Shown here: positions 36,630 through 45,963 of the stretch, one piece after another
Numbering within the stretch: position 1 is the first letter of the stretch
How the letters are laid out: each line of letters starts with the position of its first letter
DNA from: Mariprofundus ferrinatatus
GTDB lineage: Bacteria; Pseudomonadota; Zetaproteobacteria; Mariprofundales; Mariprofundaceae
Direction: 5' to 3'
Length of the DNA stretch: 64,000 nt
Assembly (NCBI RefSeq): GCF_002795825.1
Contig: NZ_CP018800.1
Location: 1,736,001-1,800,000, forward strand
Made by a program: the position numbers and the translations under genes
The notes under the pieces: model-generated
What the model was told of the DNA's origin: nothing
What the model saw: only the letters and a program-made list of their open reading frames with translations
Database searches by the model: none

Positions 36630-39437
36630 TCAGTTGCCGGAAGCAGTGGCGCGCTCTGCCTTTTCATAGGCTTTTTCTGCATCTTTGTCTCGCCCCAAAC
36701 CTTCATAGGCACGCCCGAGATAATGATATATCCGACCATGATAGGAAGCACCTGCACCTTCCAGAATCGACTGTAAATATCCTACCGCTTTAACGTACTG
36801 TTTTGATTTCACATACACTCGCCCGATACGGTAAGTGGCATCAAAATCGCCAGCATCAACCGACAGCTCTTTTTGGTAGTAGCTTAGTGCAAGCGGATAG
36901 TTGCCAAGGTACTCATAACATGCAGCAATGTTGAAATTGCTGTTGTTATGGTTTGCATCCAGCAACACAACCTGTCGAAACACCTCCAGCGCCAAGCCAT
37001 AACGCCCCTTTCGCATCAGCTTATAGCCGTATTGATGCAGTGCATCGACGTTGCCTGCCTCCACGACCGCCTCTACATATTCGCGGTGGGCAGCCATCTC
37101 CAGAGAGAGCGTCTTTCCGTCCAACCCCTCTGCGACTGCATGAAACCGCCTCGTTATCGAGCTATCACCAAGCATGATATCGGCCTGTCTGGCCACTGCT
37201 GCTGAAAACTTAACAGATTGGCCGAACGATGCTTCATCAAAATGGTGCATTCCCATCTCATCCAGTAACCGCAACTTGAACTCTCCAATGCCGCGACTAC
37301 TGAGTTTGGCCATCTCAAATTCGAGCGCCGGATAATCGGCCCTATTCAGCGGCAATCCCGCATTGCCGACCAGATCAAAGGCCCGACTGTTCAGCAGCTG
37401 GTAGGGCATCCACTCAACCAGCAACCCATACTCTTTGAGAAAGTGCTCACGCAGCTTCTTGTTTGCTGCAATCGATGTTACCTGTGATGGTAAAACCGGC
37501 TTGTCGGAAGCGATCAGCATAAAATAGGAGGATTTGATATAAAATATCGCGCAGTAGTTAAAGCTGCCGGCAATGGTATTGAGAATAATGTCCGCCCCTC
37601 TGTCTCCGACCCGTCCATCCATCCAAGTCACGTAAACACCGTCAGGCCTAAGCCGTTTTTTTACCACATCGAAAAAATCCTGTGTATATAATTTGGCTGA
37701 GCTGAAATAGAGCGGCGTGGTCACCGTATTGAGAATCAGGTCATACGACTCATCCGACGCCTTGCTGAAATGAATGGCATCATCAACTATAATATTCACC
37801 CGTGGATTGGATTCGATTTCAAGATTCCACTTGCGCATGCGAAACAGGTTTTCCCGTACCACAGGATTGATTTCAACCACATCGGTAGCCTCAAACATCT
37901 CACCCACAACTGAAGCAGTTGCACCACTCCCCAGCCCCAGAACAAGAGCGCGCTTAAGCCCTGGTGCATGGATAGAAGAGAGAGCACCCACTACCTTTTC
38001 CGACGGACTGTCGAGTGGAATACTGGTGTAACCATTGATAAAGAAATACGGCGTTCCATTGATCCAGTTGATTGAAAAAACATCCTGATAGCCTTTGAAC
38101 TTCTCAGGGAAATCGAACTCTTTTCGGGCCCGCTCCAGCTTATCGACAGCACGAAATTTCGTATAACTTACATAGAGAAGATCCTCATCCCACTTCACCT
38201 TCTCAAACAGCATCATAGGCACAAGAAGCAACAGCGTTACAGTGACTGCCTGGATATTCAAACGGGCATACATAAGCCAGGAGAGTGCTACCAGTAAAGC
38301 AATCATGACCAGCTGTATGCCATAATCGAGATAGCGGTGCAGAACAAACACCATCAACAAAAAGCCAGTCACATTCGCCAGTGAAGCAACATAAAGAAGG
38401 TGGCCGGATTCGCGACTCACATCCCCCCTCTTTCGACCAAGTAGCGCGGGAATCGTCGCTCCGAAAGCGATCGCAGGAATTCCCATCAGCAGTGCAAGCA
38501 CACTCCATTTCAGCAGCACTGATGTAATATAATTTTCGGATGCCTGTTCATAGTAGCCGGCATAGAGATATGCCACCGGCTCAACCGTAACAATCAGCAG
38601 AAGCAGGCCGGCCATCGCAGCGAGCAGCAGTGTGTGAAACCGTACCCCGAAACTGCGCACCAGCATGGACCCGGCTGCAATACCGAGAAGAATGATTGAG
38701 AGCACCAGCGCAAATGATTCGCGAAATGGTCCCAACAACATTTCAGCCAGCTTGATCATGAATAACTGAAAAACGGCCGAAGCCATGCTAACGGGAATCA
38801 GAGCCTGCCAGCGACGCGGTGACAGCCTTAACCGACCCTGGTCGGACAGAGCCGGAGGCTGGGCAACATCGGCAAATGCGACTTTAAGCAACAGTGCTAT
38901 GACAATATTAACAGCCACAAAGCCAAGCGTGGCACCTGTAATTCCCAACCAGCGAATCAGCAGGTATTCGATCAGCAGTGCAGTAAGGGCTGCACCGACA
39001 TTATAAACTGCGTAAACCCCAGAAAAAACAGCTCCGGAAAAGAGACGGCTCATGTAGCCTGCAAACAGAGGCACACTGCAGCCAATCAGAAATGCCGGAA
39101 CAATCAGAAGCATAATACAGATCAGAATGGTTCCGCTTAAACCGGATGGAACGAACGGAATGCCTGCATAGAGAAGCTGATCGATCAGATCGCCACCGAG
39201 AACAAAACCTGCACCGCAGATGCCGATGGCAGCTTCAATCAGCCACAGCCATGGCCAGAGCCGCCATGCATAACGGGAACCGACACCGATACCGAGAAGG
39301 AATGTAATGAGAATCGCCGCTGACACGGCAAACTGATCGCCAATCAGGTTGCCGAGAATCCGACCGTAGAGAATTTCATAGGAGATGCCGGCAAGGCCCG
39401 ATGCCAGCATCAATCCGAAAAAGAGGTTGCGTCGCAT
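36630..39437 (-). CDS. membrane/spermidine-synthase-like/TPR fusion protein
   Basis: 935 residues in three parts. Residues 1-420 are membrane helices similar to the fused spermidine synthase family. A soluble methyltransferase-like spermidine-synthase domain spans about 440-680, with VLGLGSGATASVVGEMFEATDVVEINP for SAM or product binding and LILNTVTTPLYFSSAKLYT. The C-terminal 180 residues contain TPR repeats (DALHQYGYKLMRKGRYGLA, SNFNIAACYEYLGNYPLAL, ATYRIGRVYVKSKQYVKA). The aminopropyltransferase active site is not clearly conserved, so the reaction is unknown. It lies between the pilM promoter region and the secreted-protein pair. Confidence 0.78.
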   Translation of the reverse strand: MRRNLFFGLMLASGLAGISYEILYGRILGNLIGDQFAVSAAILITFLLGIGVGSRYAWRLWPWLWLIEAAIGICGAGFVLGGDLIDQLLYAGIPFVPSGLSGTILICIMLLIVPAFLIGCSVPLFAGYMSRLFSGAVFSGVYAVYNVGAALTALLIEYLLIRWLGITGATLGFVAVNIVIALLLKVAFADVAQPPALSDQGRLRLSPRRWQALIPVSMASAVFQLFMIKLAEMLLGPFRESFALVLSIILLGIAAGSMLVRSFGVRFHTLLLAAMAGLLLLIVTVEPVAYLYAGYYEQASENYITSVLLKWSVLALLMGIPAIAFGATIPALLGRKRGDVSRESGHLLYVASLANVTGFLLMVFVLHRYLDYGIQLVMIALLVALSWLMYARLNIQAVTVTLLLLVPMMLFEKVKWDEDLLYVSYTKFRAVDKLERARKEFDFPEKFKGYQDVFSINWINGTPYFFINGYTSIPLDSPSEKVVGALSSIHAPGLKRALVLGLGSGATASVVGEMFEATDVVEINPVVRENLFRMRKWNLEIESNPRVNIIVDDAIHFSKASDESYDLILNTVTTPLYFSSAKLYTQDFFDVVKKRLRPDGVYVTWMDGRVGDRGADIILNTIAGSFNYCAIFYIKSSYFMLIASDKPVLPSQVTSIAANKKLREHFLKEYGLLVEWMPYQLLNSRAFDLVGNAGLPLNRADYPALEFEMAKLSSRGIGEFKLRLLDEMGMHHFDEASFGQSVKFSAAVARQADIMLGDSSITRRFHAVAEGLDGKTLSLEMAAHREYVEAVVEAGNVDALHQYGYKLMRKGRYGLALEVFRQVVLLDANHNNSNFNIAACYEYLGNYPLALSYYQKELSVDAGDFDATYRIGRVYVKSKQYVKAVGYLQSILEGAGASYHGRIYHYLGRAYEGLGRDKDAEKAYEKAERATASGN

Positions 39438-39523
39438 CAGCTGATCGTAACTAGAGAAGCAACATAAAGAAACAGCATTCCCTCAGTCCGATAAGGCATC
39501 TCCCATCCAACATTGTGAATAAA

Positions 39524-39557
39524 AAAAGCCGCCCTCTATTAGACGGCGGCTTTTGTT
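39524..39557 (-). terminator. intrinsic terminator after the secreted-protein pair
   Basis: GCCGCC and GGCGGC form a 6-bp GC stem flanked by an A run and TTTTG; on the minus strand a run of seven Ts follows. It ends the unit containing the 125-residue gene. Confidence 0.75.
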
Positions 39558-39577
39558 TTCAGTTCACATGCAAAGGG

Positions 39578-39955
39578 TTATTGACCGTGAACTTCTCGCA
39601 TAGACTCGGGGCCTTTCACCTCACCATGGACCCAAGAACCCACGGAACCATCGGCACAAGTACATGGTGACCCGGCAATAGCCTCAGGTGAGCTATCCTT
39701 ATCCTCACCCTCGTCCTCTGGACATGGACCCAAGACATCGCCATGTGCCAAATGTGCACTTACTGCCGGCTGTGCCACCTCAATCGTATGACGATTGCTG
39801 TCTTTACCCGGAGGGTAATGGCAGATGGTCACCTTGCTGCTGGAAGTATCTGCTTCACTGCAATCACAGAACCCCGCAATATCATCAGCGATAGCTGAAA
39901 ATGGGACGCTTATCGCAACTACAGCTGCATACATCACAAATCGAATATATTTCAT
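39578..39955 (-). CDS. secreted protein with Cys-His...AHLAHGD module
   Basis: 125 residues with a signal peptide ending at FSAIADD. The mature part carries VTICHYPPGKDSNRHTIEV, then VSAHLAHGDVLGPC, an arrangement also found in many secreted proteins of other bacteria with unknown role. A short tail (CTCADGSVGSWVHG...) resembles the tail of the next gene upstream, so the two are paralogues. Cys, His and Asp placement suggests a metal site; that is inference. AGGAGG lies before the ATG. Confidence 0.65.
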   Translation of the reverse strand: MKYIRFVMYAAVVAISVPFSAIADDIAGFCDCSEADTSSSKVTICHYPPGKDSNRHTIEVAQPAVSAHLAHGDVLGPCPEDEGEDKDSSPEAIAGSPCTCADGSVGSWVHGEVKGPESMREVHGQ

Positions 39956-40000
39956 ATTACCTCCTGTAAGACCAAAGCTGGTCTGATTAGGTTATATCGG

Positions 40001-40693
40001 TCACTGGCCTTGAACCGAACGGATACTTTGAGGTGCAACCGCTGCACCGGAGACGAACGAACCAGCTGATCCGTCAGGACATGAGCAGGTTCCATCACCG
40101 GGACCGCCAGCACCACACAGAAAACAGGTGGGAGTTGTCGGGCATTCGCCAGCAATATCGCCATGTGCAAGATGTGCTGCCAGTGCCGACTCACTGATGT
40201 TCAGGGTCTGAACATCTGTGGTCTGTGAACCGCCACCATCCTTATCCTTGGAGCCACCACCTGTAACGGTAACATGGCAGACATCCACTTTAGCCTCTTC
40301 GCCATCATCTTTTGATTCGCCGTCTTTGCCGCTATCTTTACCGGAATCATCAGAGACACTCTCTTTGCCGGAATCTTTACCGGAATCATCAGAGCCGCTG
40401 TCTTTGCCGGAGTCATCCGAACCAGAGTCTCCGGAGCGATCCTCTTCTACAACTGCAGCACCGCACTCTCCCAGATAATCCCCATGCTCAGCCAGATGTG
40501 CAGCTACTGCAGATGCGCCAACCGAAAGGGTCTGAGCATTTGACGGGTTTCCTGGCGGTAAATGACAAATCGTCACCTTATCTTCTTGTTTTGCTTGTGC
40601 AGCAGGAATGCCCGTCGAAATTCCGTTGCCAACATTAGCAACCGAAAGTGAATAAAACAGCGCAAACACCGCTAGAAACATCATGTTCTTCAT
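40001..40693 (-). CDS. secreted two-module Cys-His...AHLAHGD protein with Asp/Ser repeat linker
   Basis: 230 residues from the ATG at 40693 (GAGGAG upstream); the frame opens at 40723. After a signal peptide come two copies of the module seen in its neighbour: VTICHLPPGNPSNAQTLSVG...AHLAEHGDYLGEC and VDVCHVTVTG...LAAHLAHGDIAGEC. Between them is a low-complexity acidic linker of repeated DDSGKDSG units, probably extended and possibly calcium-binding. The C-terminal CSCPDGSAGSFVSG matches the neighbour's tail. Function unknown. Confidence 0.68.
   Translation of the reverse strand: MKNMMFLAVFALFYSLSVANVGNGISTGIPAAQAKQEDKVTICHLPPGNPSNAQTLSVGASAVAAHLAEHGDYLGECGAAVVEEDRSGDSGSDDSGKDSGSDDSGKDSGKESVSDDSGKDSGKDGESKDDGEEAKVDVCHVTVTGGGSKDKDGGGSQTTDVQTLNISESALAAHLAHGDIAGECPTTPTCFLCGAGGPGDGTCSCPDGSAGSFVSGAAVAPQSIRSVQGQ
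40320..40438. repeat. tandem coding repeat (DDSGKDSG linker)
   Basis: Several copies of a unit encoding DDSGKDSG/DSGKESV in the secreted two-module protein; likely to vary in copy number between strains. Confidence 0.6.
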
Positions 40694-40895
40694 ACCTTCT
40701 CCTCGATACATATGATCATGCATCTTCCCTCACACAACCACAGATTACGGCGTCTTATTATTAAGCGCCAACACATAAAACCAACTTCACAACCAAACAT
40801 AAAGCATTCCAATAAATATGGAAGTGACTGATATCACACTAACTGACGCAAAATCTGCATCACAGCACTCCGGAAACCGCCTGGATTCCATCAGC

Positions 40896-41921
40896 TTATC
40901 GAATTACTGCCCGTATCATATGGGATGCCTTGCCATTTACGTAGCCAATTGCATAGGCCACGATCCTGTATCCGGAAACCCAATCACCCATACCCGCTGC
41001 GCCATAAGCGCCGAGTGTATCTGGAACTGCAGGATCCGCCTTCTCATGGGCACTGCAGCCAGCTGTTGTTGGCGTGATTGTCGCGACATCACAAGGGCAG
41101 TTGGAAGGCATCTGACCACCGGCACAAGTGGACGGTGCAACAATGCCATCGCCAGAATAGATGCCAGCCGGATCCAGCGGGTAAATCTCAATATCACGCT
41201 CACTGTTGTTCTGATCCCCTGCTGTAATCCAGACCACTGCACCGTTTTCGGGAATATCCTGCCCAACGACGGGTGGATTCTGATGCGGAAGCTGAGGAAT
41301 GGATGGGGTGATGGTCCCATCTGCTGCAATATCCATCTTGATATAACGAGGCAGACTGACACTGATATGATACATTGTTGGCGCCACACGTGTTGCCGGA
41401 TCTGTCCCCACATCAATACAGTTGGAAAAGATGGCATCATCCTGAAAGCAGACCGCCCTATCCTTCATCGGCGAATTGTCAAAATAGAGCACCTGTCCGG
41501 TGATGCCGCTGCCTGAATCACTGATGGAAAGAGGCCCTGGATGGTACCGGTAAGCACCCCACTCCAAGTAGTCGCCCACTGTGCTGAAATACCCCGCCGT
41601 GAATCCTGCTGGAAGTGGAGGCTCACCAAAGCCGGCATGATCATAAGCGCCGGGGTAATTGGTATAGGCATCAAACTCGGCATCATTGGCCAGTGCCCAG
41701 GCGATATAATTGACCGCTGTTTCAGCATAATAGTATGCTTCCGTTGAAGTCTGGGCAGATGCGCTGGTCTGTGTCGCAGTTCGTGAAGTGAAAAACATCG
41801 CCAGCGAGAGAAGCGTTAACAATCCGAGCATTATCACTGCCGTAACCAGCACGAAACCCTCTTCTCGCGCCCTGTTCCGATTTGTCAAAGGAGTTGCCAG
41901 CATATTCAGTTCCTCGGCCAT
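40896..41921 (-). CDS. pilX: PilX-like type IV pilus assembly protein
   Basis: 341 residues. The N-terminus EEGFVLVTAVIMLGLLTLLSLAMFF is a PilX-type anchor helix preceded by a type III signal-like region, followed by TSTEAYYYAETAVNYIAWAL, typical of PilX_N. The rest (about 280 residues) is larger than usual and has several cysteines. It overlaps pilW by 16 bp (an ATG at 41903 would remove this). PilX is a minor pilin that helps start the pilus. Confidence 0.78.
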   Translation of the reverse strand: MAEELNMLATPLTNRNRAREEGFVLVTAVIMLGLLTLLSLAMFFTSRTATQTSASAQTSTEAYYYAETAVNYIAWALANDAEFDAYTNYPGAYDHAGFGEPPLPAGFTAGYFSTVGDYLEWGAYRYHPGPLSISDSGSGITGQVLYFDNSPMKDRAVCFQDDAIFSNCIDVGTDPATRVAPTMYHISVSLPRYIKMDIAADGTITPSIPQLPHQNPPVVGQDIPENGAVVWITAGDQNNSERDIEIYPLDPAGIYSGDGIVAPSTCAGGQMPSNCPCDVATITPTTAGCSAHEKADPAVPDTLGAYGAAGMGDWVSGYRIVAYAIGYVNGKASHMIRAVIR

Positions 41922-42526
41922 GATTTGAACGTCAAACTTAACGTTTTGGTTTCATCGTTCTCATTCACATAACTGGAGCTCAAAGTTACCGTTACCACAC
42001 CGCTTCCTGAGGAAACTGTCATGCCATTTGTTGTATCAAGATCTCGTATCAACTCCTGAAAAGTTGAATAAGAGGCGCCGGGGCGGAGCCAATAAACCCT
42101 GTCATTACTCGTTCTCTGGTATTGAACAATCCCCACATTCCCTTCCAGATCCTGATACGTGAGCGTTTTACTGGCCGCATGCCAGTATGGCAGCACTGCA
42201 AAAGTGGCATTGTTGGTTGGATAGCTTGCAGGGTTGGTCACACCCCGTGCAGTCAAGTCAGCCAGCACGTTCCTGGTCGGCGACTGGGCACTAATCGACT
42301 GACGAATCTCCGCCTGCAGAATATGGGATGCCAGATATAGGTCTGTCATCCGTTCAGTTCGGGAAGCAACCGCCCTGCCAGTATCGTTATAGGAGACAAA
42401 CAGCGCTGTAAGCCCGGCCAGAATAATCAGCCCGATGGCCATACCGATCACCATCTCGATCAGGGTGAAACCCTGTTCGCGTTCCTGATCCATGCGGTTC
42501 ACTCGCTGAAAAGTTTGAGTGCGCAT
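41906..42526 (-). CDS. pilW: minor pilin PilW
   Basis: 206 residues with the prepilin motif EQGFTLIEMVIGMAIGLIIL near residue 18, followed by RTERMTDLYLASHILQAEIRQ as in PilW. It starts directly after the pilV stop. PilW belongs to the pilus-tip minor pilin complex. Confidence 0.85.
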   Translation of the reverse strand: MRTQTFQRVNRMDQEREQGFTLIEMVIGMAIGLIILAGLTALFVSYNDTGRAVASRTERMTDLYLASHILQAEIRQSISAQSPTRNVLADLTARGVTNPASYPTNNATFAVLPYWHAASKTLTYQDLEGNVGIVQYQRTSNDRVYWLRPGASYSTFQELIRDLDTTNGMTVSSGSGVVTVTLSSSYVNENDETKTLSLTFKSWPRN

Positions 42527-43021
42527 CTAATACACCTTGGTCAAATGGGTAAGATAGACTGAGCGGGTCTGCCCCCTGCGCGCCCAGGTTACAGTCACCA
42601 GCTTGGTTTGCGGCACATTTGCGTAACCGGTTGGCTGAATAAAGTTCTGCATGCTGCTCAAATTGGATGCCAACGGGCCTGTGGCAGTAGTTTTGTTGGT
42701 AGTTATTGTATATTCAATACCCACTCCTGTAGCGGGCGTGCAAGTATTACTTGTCGGATATGTGGGGACACTCCCCATCGTTGTCATGGCACAATCCGAT
42801 GCAATCGAAGGAACCCTGTCATTGGCATCCTGCTGCCAGAATTCGAGAACCTGTTCGGCCAAATGCACGGCAGTCAATCGCTCGCGCGAGGTCTGACCAC
42901 TGCTCATCGTGGTAATGCCGAAGCTCCCTAACGCCATCACTCCAATGGAGACAACCACCAGTGCGATCAGGATCTCAATAAGCGTAAACCCGGAAGAGGA
43001 ACTCATGCTCTTGGCTTTCAT
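42527..43021 (-). CDS. pilV: minor pilin PilV
   Basis: 164 residues from the ATG at 43021, overlapping the fimT stop (ATGA); the frame continues to 43204 but that stretch overlaps fimT. Prepilin signal SSSGFTLIEILIALVVVSIGV, then LTAVHLAEQVLEFW typical of PilV. The tail LVTVTWARRGQTRSVYLTHL is also family-like. Confidence 0.86.
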   Translation of the reverse strand: MKAKSMSSSSGFTLIEILIALVVVSIGVMALGSFGITTMSSGQTSRERLTAVHLAEQVLEFWQQDANDRVPSIASDCAMTTMGSVPTYPTSNTCTPATGVGIEYTITTNKTTATGPLASNLSSMQNFIQPTGYANVPQTKLVTVTWARRGQTRSVYLTHLTKVY

Positions 43022-43491
43022 TGCAGATATGCCCTGCCGATAATGTTCAGGCTGATCGCCTGGCTGGTAGTGCCGGCGGTAATAGTAATTGTTCCCGCAT
43101 TGGCTGTACCACGACTGGTAAATGTGCGGGTTGTCGTGGGAGAGAGGGAGAGCTTGCTGGAATATTGTCCAAGGCTGACTGCCTGTGCACTGCACTGCCC
43201 ACAACTTCCCGACAAATCAGCATCATAGGTGTAACCGGTCGAAGTAAACGAAAGACTCACGCTACGGTTCTCCGCCACTGCCTGAACCCGAGCCTGTTTC
43301 ATGTGGGATAGCAGCGATTGTGATGCACTTCGAACCGACTGCTTCTCTTTCCACGAAGAGAAGGCCGGGATCGCGACAGAACTCATCACGCCGACAATAA
43401 CGATTACAATAATCATCTCGAGCAGGGAGAAGCCGTACTGTCCGGAAAAGCTGTCCCTGCTCTCCAGAACTTCGACTTGCCTGCTTCCCAT
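43018..43491 (-). CDS. fimT: GspH/FimT-type minor pilin
   Basis: About 157 residues from the ATG at 43491, 22 bp from the divergent mrcA start; earlier in-frame ATGs (43530, 43578) would run into the mrcA coding region. Prepilin motif QYGFSLLEMIIVIVIVGVMSS, then LLSHMKQARVQAVAENRSVSL of the GspH domain, and a small disulfide (SGSCGQCSAQ). First gene of fimT-pilV-pilW-pilX. Confidence 0.85.
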   Translation of the reverse strand: MGSRQVEVLESRDSFSGQYGFSLLEMIIVIVIVGVMSSVAIPAFSSWKEKQSVRSASQSLLSHMKQARVQAVAENRSVSLSFTSTGYTYDADLSGSCGQCSAQAVSLGQYSSKLSLSPTTTRTFTSRGTANAGTITITAGTTSQAISLNIIGRAYLQ

Positions 43492-43513
43492 GCTTCCGCT
43501 TGAATTGGCATCA

Positions 43514-45910
43514 ATGCGCATTCTATCCATTATCGCGAAAATCGTACTCTCCTTTAGCATTATTGCTGTGATGTGCATTACGATAGGTTATCTTCTGTTC
43601 TCCAGCAACCTGCCAAAACTTACTGCCCTATCAGATTATCAGCCTCCGCTTGTCTCCCGCGTTTACAACAGTGAAGGCGAACTCATCGCAGAGTATGCAG
43701 ATGAACACCGAATCCTGACACCTTTCGAACAGATTCCCGGTCCTCTCAAAAAGGCATTTCTGGCAGCTGAGGATCAACAATTCTACGAGCACCCTGGTAT
43801 CAACCCCGCCCGAATTCTCTCAGCAGCACTGGCTAACCTGCGAGCGGGACAAACCGTACAGGGTGGTTCAACAATCACCCAGCAGGTGGCCAAAAACTTT
43901 CTACTCAGTTCCGAACGCTCGTACACCCGCAAGATTCGCGAAGCGATTCTGGCTTATCGTATTGAAGAGGCATTCTCAAAGGATGAGATTCTCTACCTCT
44001 ATCTCAACCACATCTATCTCGGTCGTGGATCGTACGGTGTTGCATCTGCAGCATGGCGCTATTTCCATAAACCACTGGATGAACTGACCCTTGGCGAATG
44101 CGCCACGATCGCAGGACTTCCGAAAGCACCTGGGAAATATGCGCCCCACATCAACCTGGAAAAAGCGCTACAGAGACGCAACACCATCCTGCACCTGATG
44201 CGTGACAGCGGTTACGCTGAAGAGGCCGAGGTAGAAGCAGCCCTGAACGAGCCGCTTGAGGTAGCCGAGCTGGAGACACCCAAGCTTAACGATGCCTATG
44301 CCGATCTCGTTCTGCGCCAATTGACGGATCATTTCGGCCTCAAAACCCTGCGCAGACAGGGGCTTACCATCACTGTCCCACTCAACCCGAAGATGCAGGA
44401 GGCCGCTATCCGTGCGGTTCGCCATAACGTACTTGAGATTGAACAACGCCAGTTCTACCGCTATCCGGTTAACCATGCCCCCGAAACATGGTCGGAACTT
44501 TTGGAATCGTGGAGAAAGGCCCGCGAAGATAAACCTGTAGCACCAGCCACGGACGAACTGATTCCCGCACTGGTTGTCAAACTAACCAATGGCGACCTGA
44601 CCGTTGATGATGGCAGAAACCGCTGGCAACTGAGCAAACCCTCCTGGACATGGAAGTCACTATCCCAATATCAGGAAGATGGCGCTACTGCAGAGCAGAT
44701 TGCAGCGTTCAGAAAGCGCTCGCGCAGCTGGATCGCTGGTGATGAAATTCGTCTGCAGGGAACCGAAAAGGGCGGAGTCCGGCTTGCTCAGGAACCTTCG
44801 ATTGAGTCGGCGCTCTACGCCATCGACCTCGAGAAAGGCACCGTACTGGCGCGCGTTGGCGGCTATGATTATCAGGCCGCCGGCTTTGACAGGGTTCATC
44901 AGGCTATGCGTCAGCCCGGCAGTGCCTTCAAACCGTTCCTCTATGCATCTGCACTGGCTAACGGATCAACTCCAGCCACGATCGTCATGGATACACCGGT
45001 GGTATTTGACAGTGAGCAGAGCGACGAATTCTGGAGGCCGGAAAACTATAAGGATAATTTTGCAGGACCTGTTCCGCTGCGTAATGCACTGGAGCATTCA
45101 CGCAACCTCGCATCAATCAAGGTACTGCAGAATATCGGCATCAGCCGTTTTCTGAATGATCTGCAGATCTACCCAATGGAGCGCCAGTTCCCCTCCCAAC
45201 TCGCGCTGGCACTGGGTGCCACCGAGGTGTCACTGGAAGCACTTACCAACTCCTACGCCATCATGGCCAGCCAGGGAAAGAGATGGGAACCAGTATCCGT
45301 TCAGCAAGTACAGGACCGTAATGGCAACACCCTGCATCGTTCAGTATCAGGCAACCGCTGCCAGGTCTGCCATGTCACGCCTACGATGTCCGCCAATGAC
45401 GCCATGCGCCCGGCAGAACAGGTGCTTGATCCGGTTGACAGCTTCCTGATCACCAACATGATGAAAGGCGTAATCGAACGCGGCACAGGCCAGCGCGCCA
45501 AAGCCCTGAATCGGCCAGCCGCAGGCAAAACCGGCACCACCAACAAACAGGTTGATGCATGGTTCATGGGGTACACCCCACAAATCATGACTGGCGTCTG
45601 GACAGGCCGTGATACCCCTACCCCGATGGGTCGCAGGGAAACCGGCGCCCATGCCGCACTGCCAGCATGGCTGGAATCAATGCAGGCATTCCACGAAGGT
45701 CGTCCGGTAGAGGATTTCACACCACCGGAAGATGTTGAGTGGGTTGTTATCGATGCCAAAACAGGGCTGCTGCCCGGCCCGGATAGTGAAGAGGTGTTTC
45801 TTGAGGCCTTCCGCAGCGGCACTGCCCCCAGTGAGGAGTCGCCAGCGATCAACTCTCCAATAGAGAGTAAGCCCTCTGAGGATGCCGGCTTTTTCGAACT
45901 GGGACTATAG
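43514..45910 (+). CDS. mrcA: penicillin-binding protein 1A
   Basis: 798 residues from the ATG at 43514 (MRILSIIAKIVLSFS). One membrane helix, then the glycosyltransferase-51 domain with AAEDQQFYEHPG, GGSTITQQVAKN and RKIREAILAYRIE; an OB-like insert; and the transpeptidase domain with the active serine in RQPGSAFKPF, EHSRNLASIKV and the KTGTTN box. It polymerises and cross-links peptidoglycan. PBP1A next to pil genes is common in gammaproteobacteria, where ponA precedes pilM; here it neighbours the minor pilins instead. Confidence 0.94.
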   Translation: MRILSIIAKIVLSFSIIAVMCITIGYLLFSSNLPKLTALSDYQPPLVSRVYNSEGELIAEYADEHRILTPFEQIPGPLKKAFLAAEDQQFYEHPGINPARILSAALANLRAGQTVQGGSTITQQVAKNFLLSSERSYTRKIREAILAYRIEEAFSKDEILYLYLNHIYLGRGSYGVASAAWRYFHKPLDELTLGECATIAGLPKAPGKYAPHINLEKALQRRNTILHLMRDSGYAEEAEVEAALNEPLEVAELETPKLNDAYADLVLRQLTDHFGLKTLRRQGLTITVPLNPKMQEAAIRAVRHNVLEIEQRQFYRYPVNHAPETWSELLESWRKAREDKPVAPATDELIPALVVKLTNGDLTVDDGRNRWQLSKPSWTWKSLSQYQEDGATAEQIAAFRKRSRSWIAGDEIRLQGTEKGGVRLAQEPSIESALYAIDLEKGTVLARVGGYDYQAAGFDRVHQAMRQPGSAFKPFLYASALANGSTPATIVMDTPVVFDSEQSDEFWRPENYKDNFAGPVPLRNALEHSRNLASIKVLQNIGISRFLNDLQIYPMERQFPSQLALALGATEVSLEALTNSYAIMASQGKRWEPVSVQQVQDRNGNTLHRSVSGNRCQVCHVTPTMSANDAMRPAEQVLDPVDSFLITNMMKGVIERGTGQRAKALNRPAAGKTGTTNKQVDAWFMGYTPQIMTGVWTGRDTPTPMGRRETGAHAALPAWLESMQAFHEGRPVEDFTPPEDVEWVVIDAKTGLLPGPDSEEVFLEAFRSGTAPSEESPAINSPIESKPSEDAGFFELGL

Positions 45911-45963
45911 ACAACGCATCAGGCTGGCCAGAATTCTCCTGCCAGACAGACTTTTTGACACCT

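Noticed and set aside
40310-40440. CRISPR-like repeat array
   Set aside because: The repeats are in frame, have no unique spacers and encode the DDSGKDSG linker of a secreted protein.
45923-45956. Terminator after mrcA
   Set aside because: Only a 5-bp CTGGC/GCCAG stem some distance from a T run; too weak to list.
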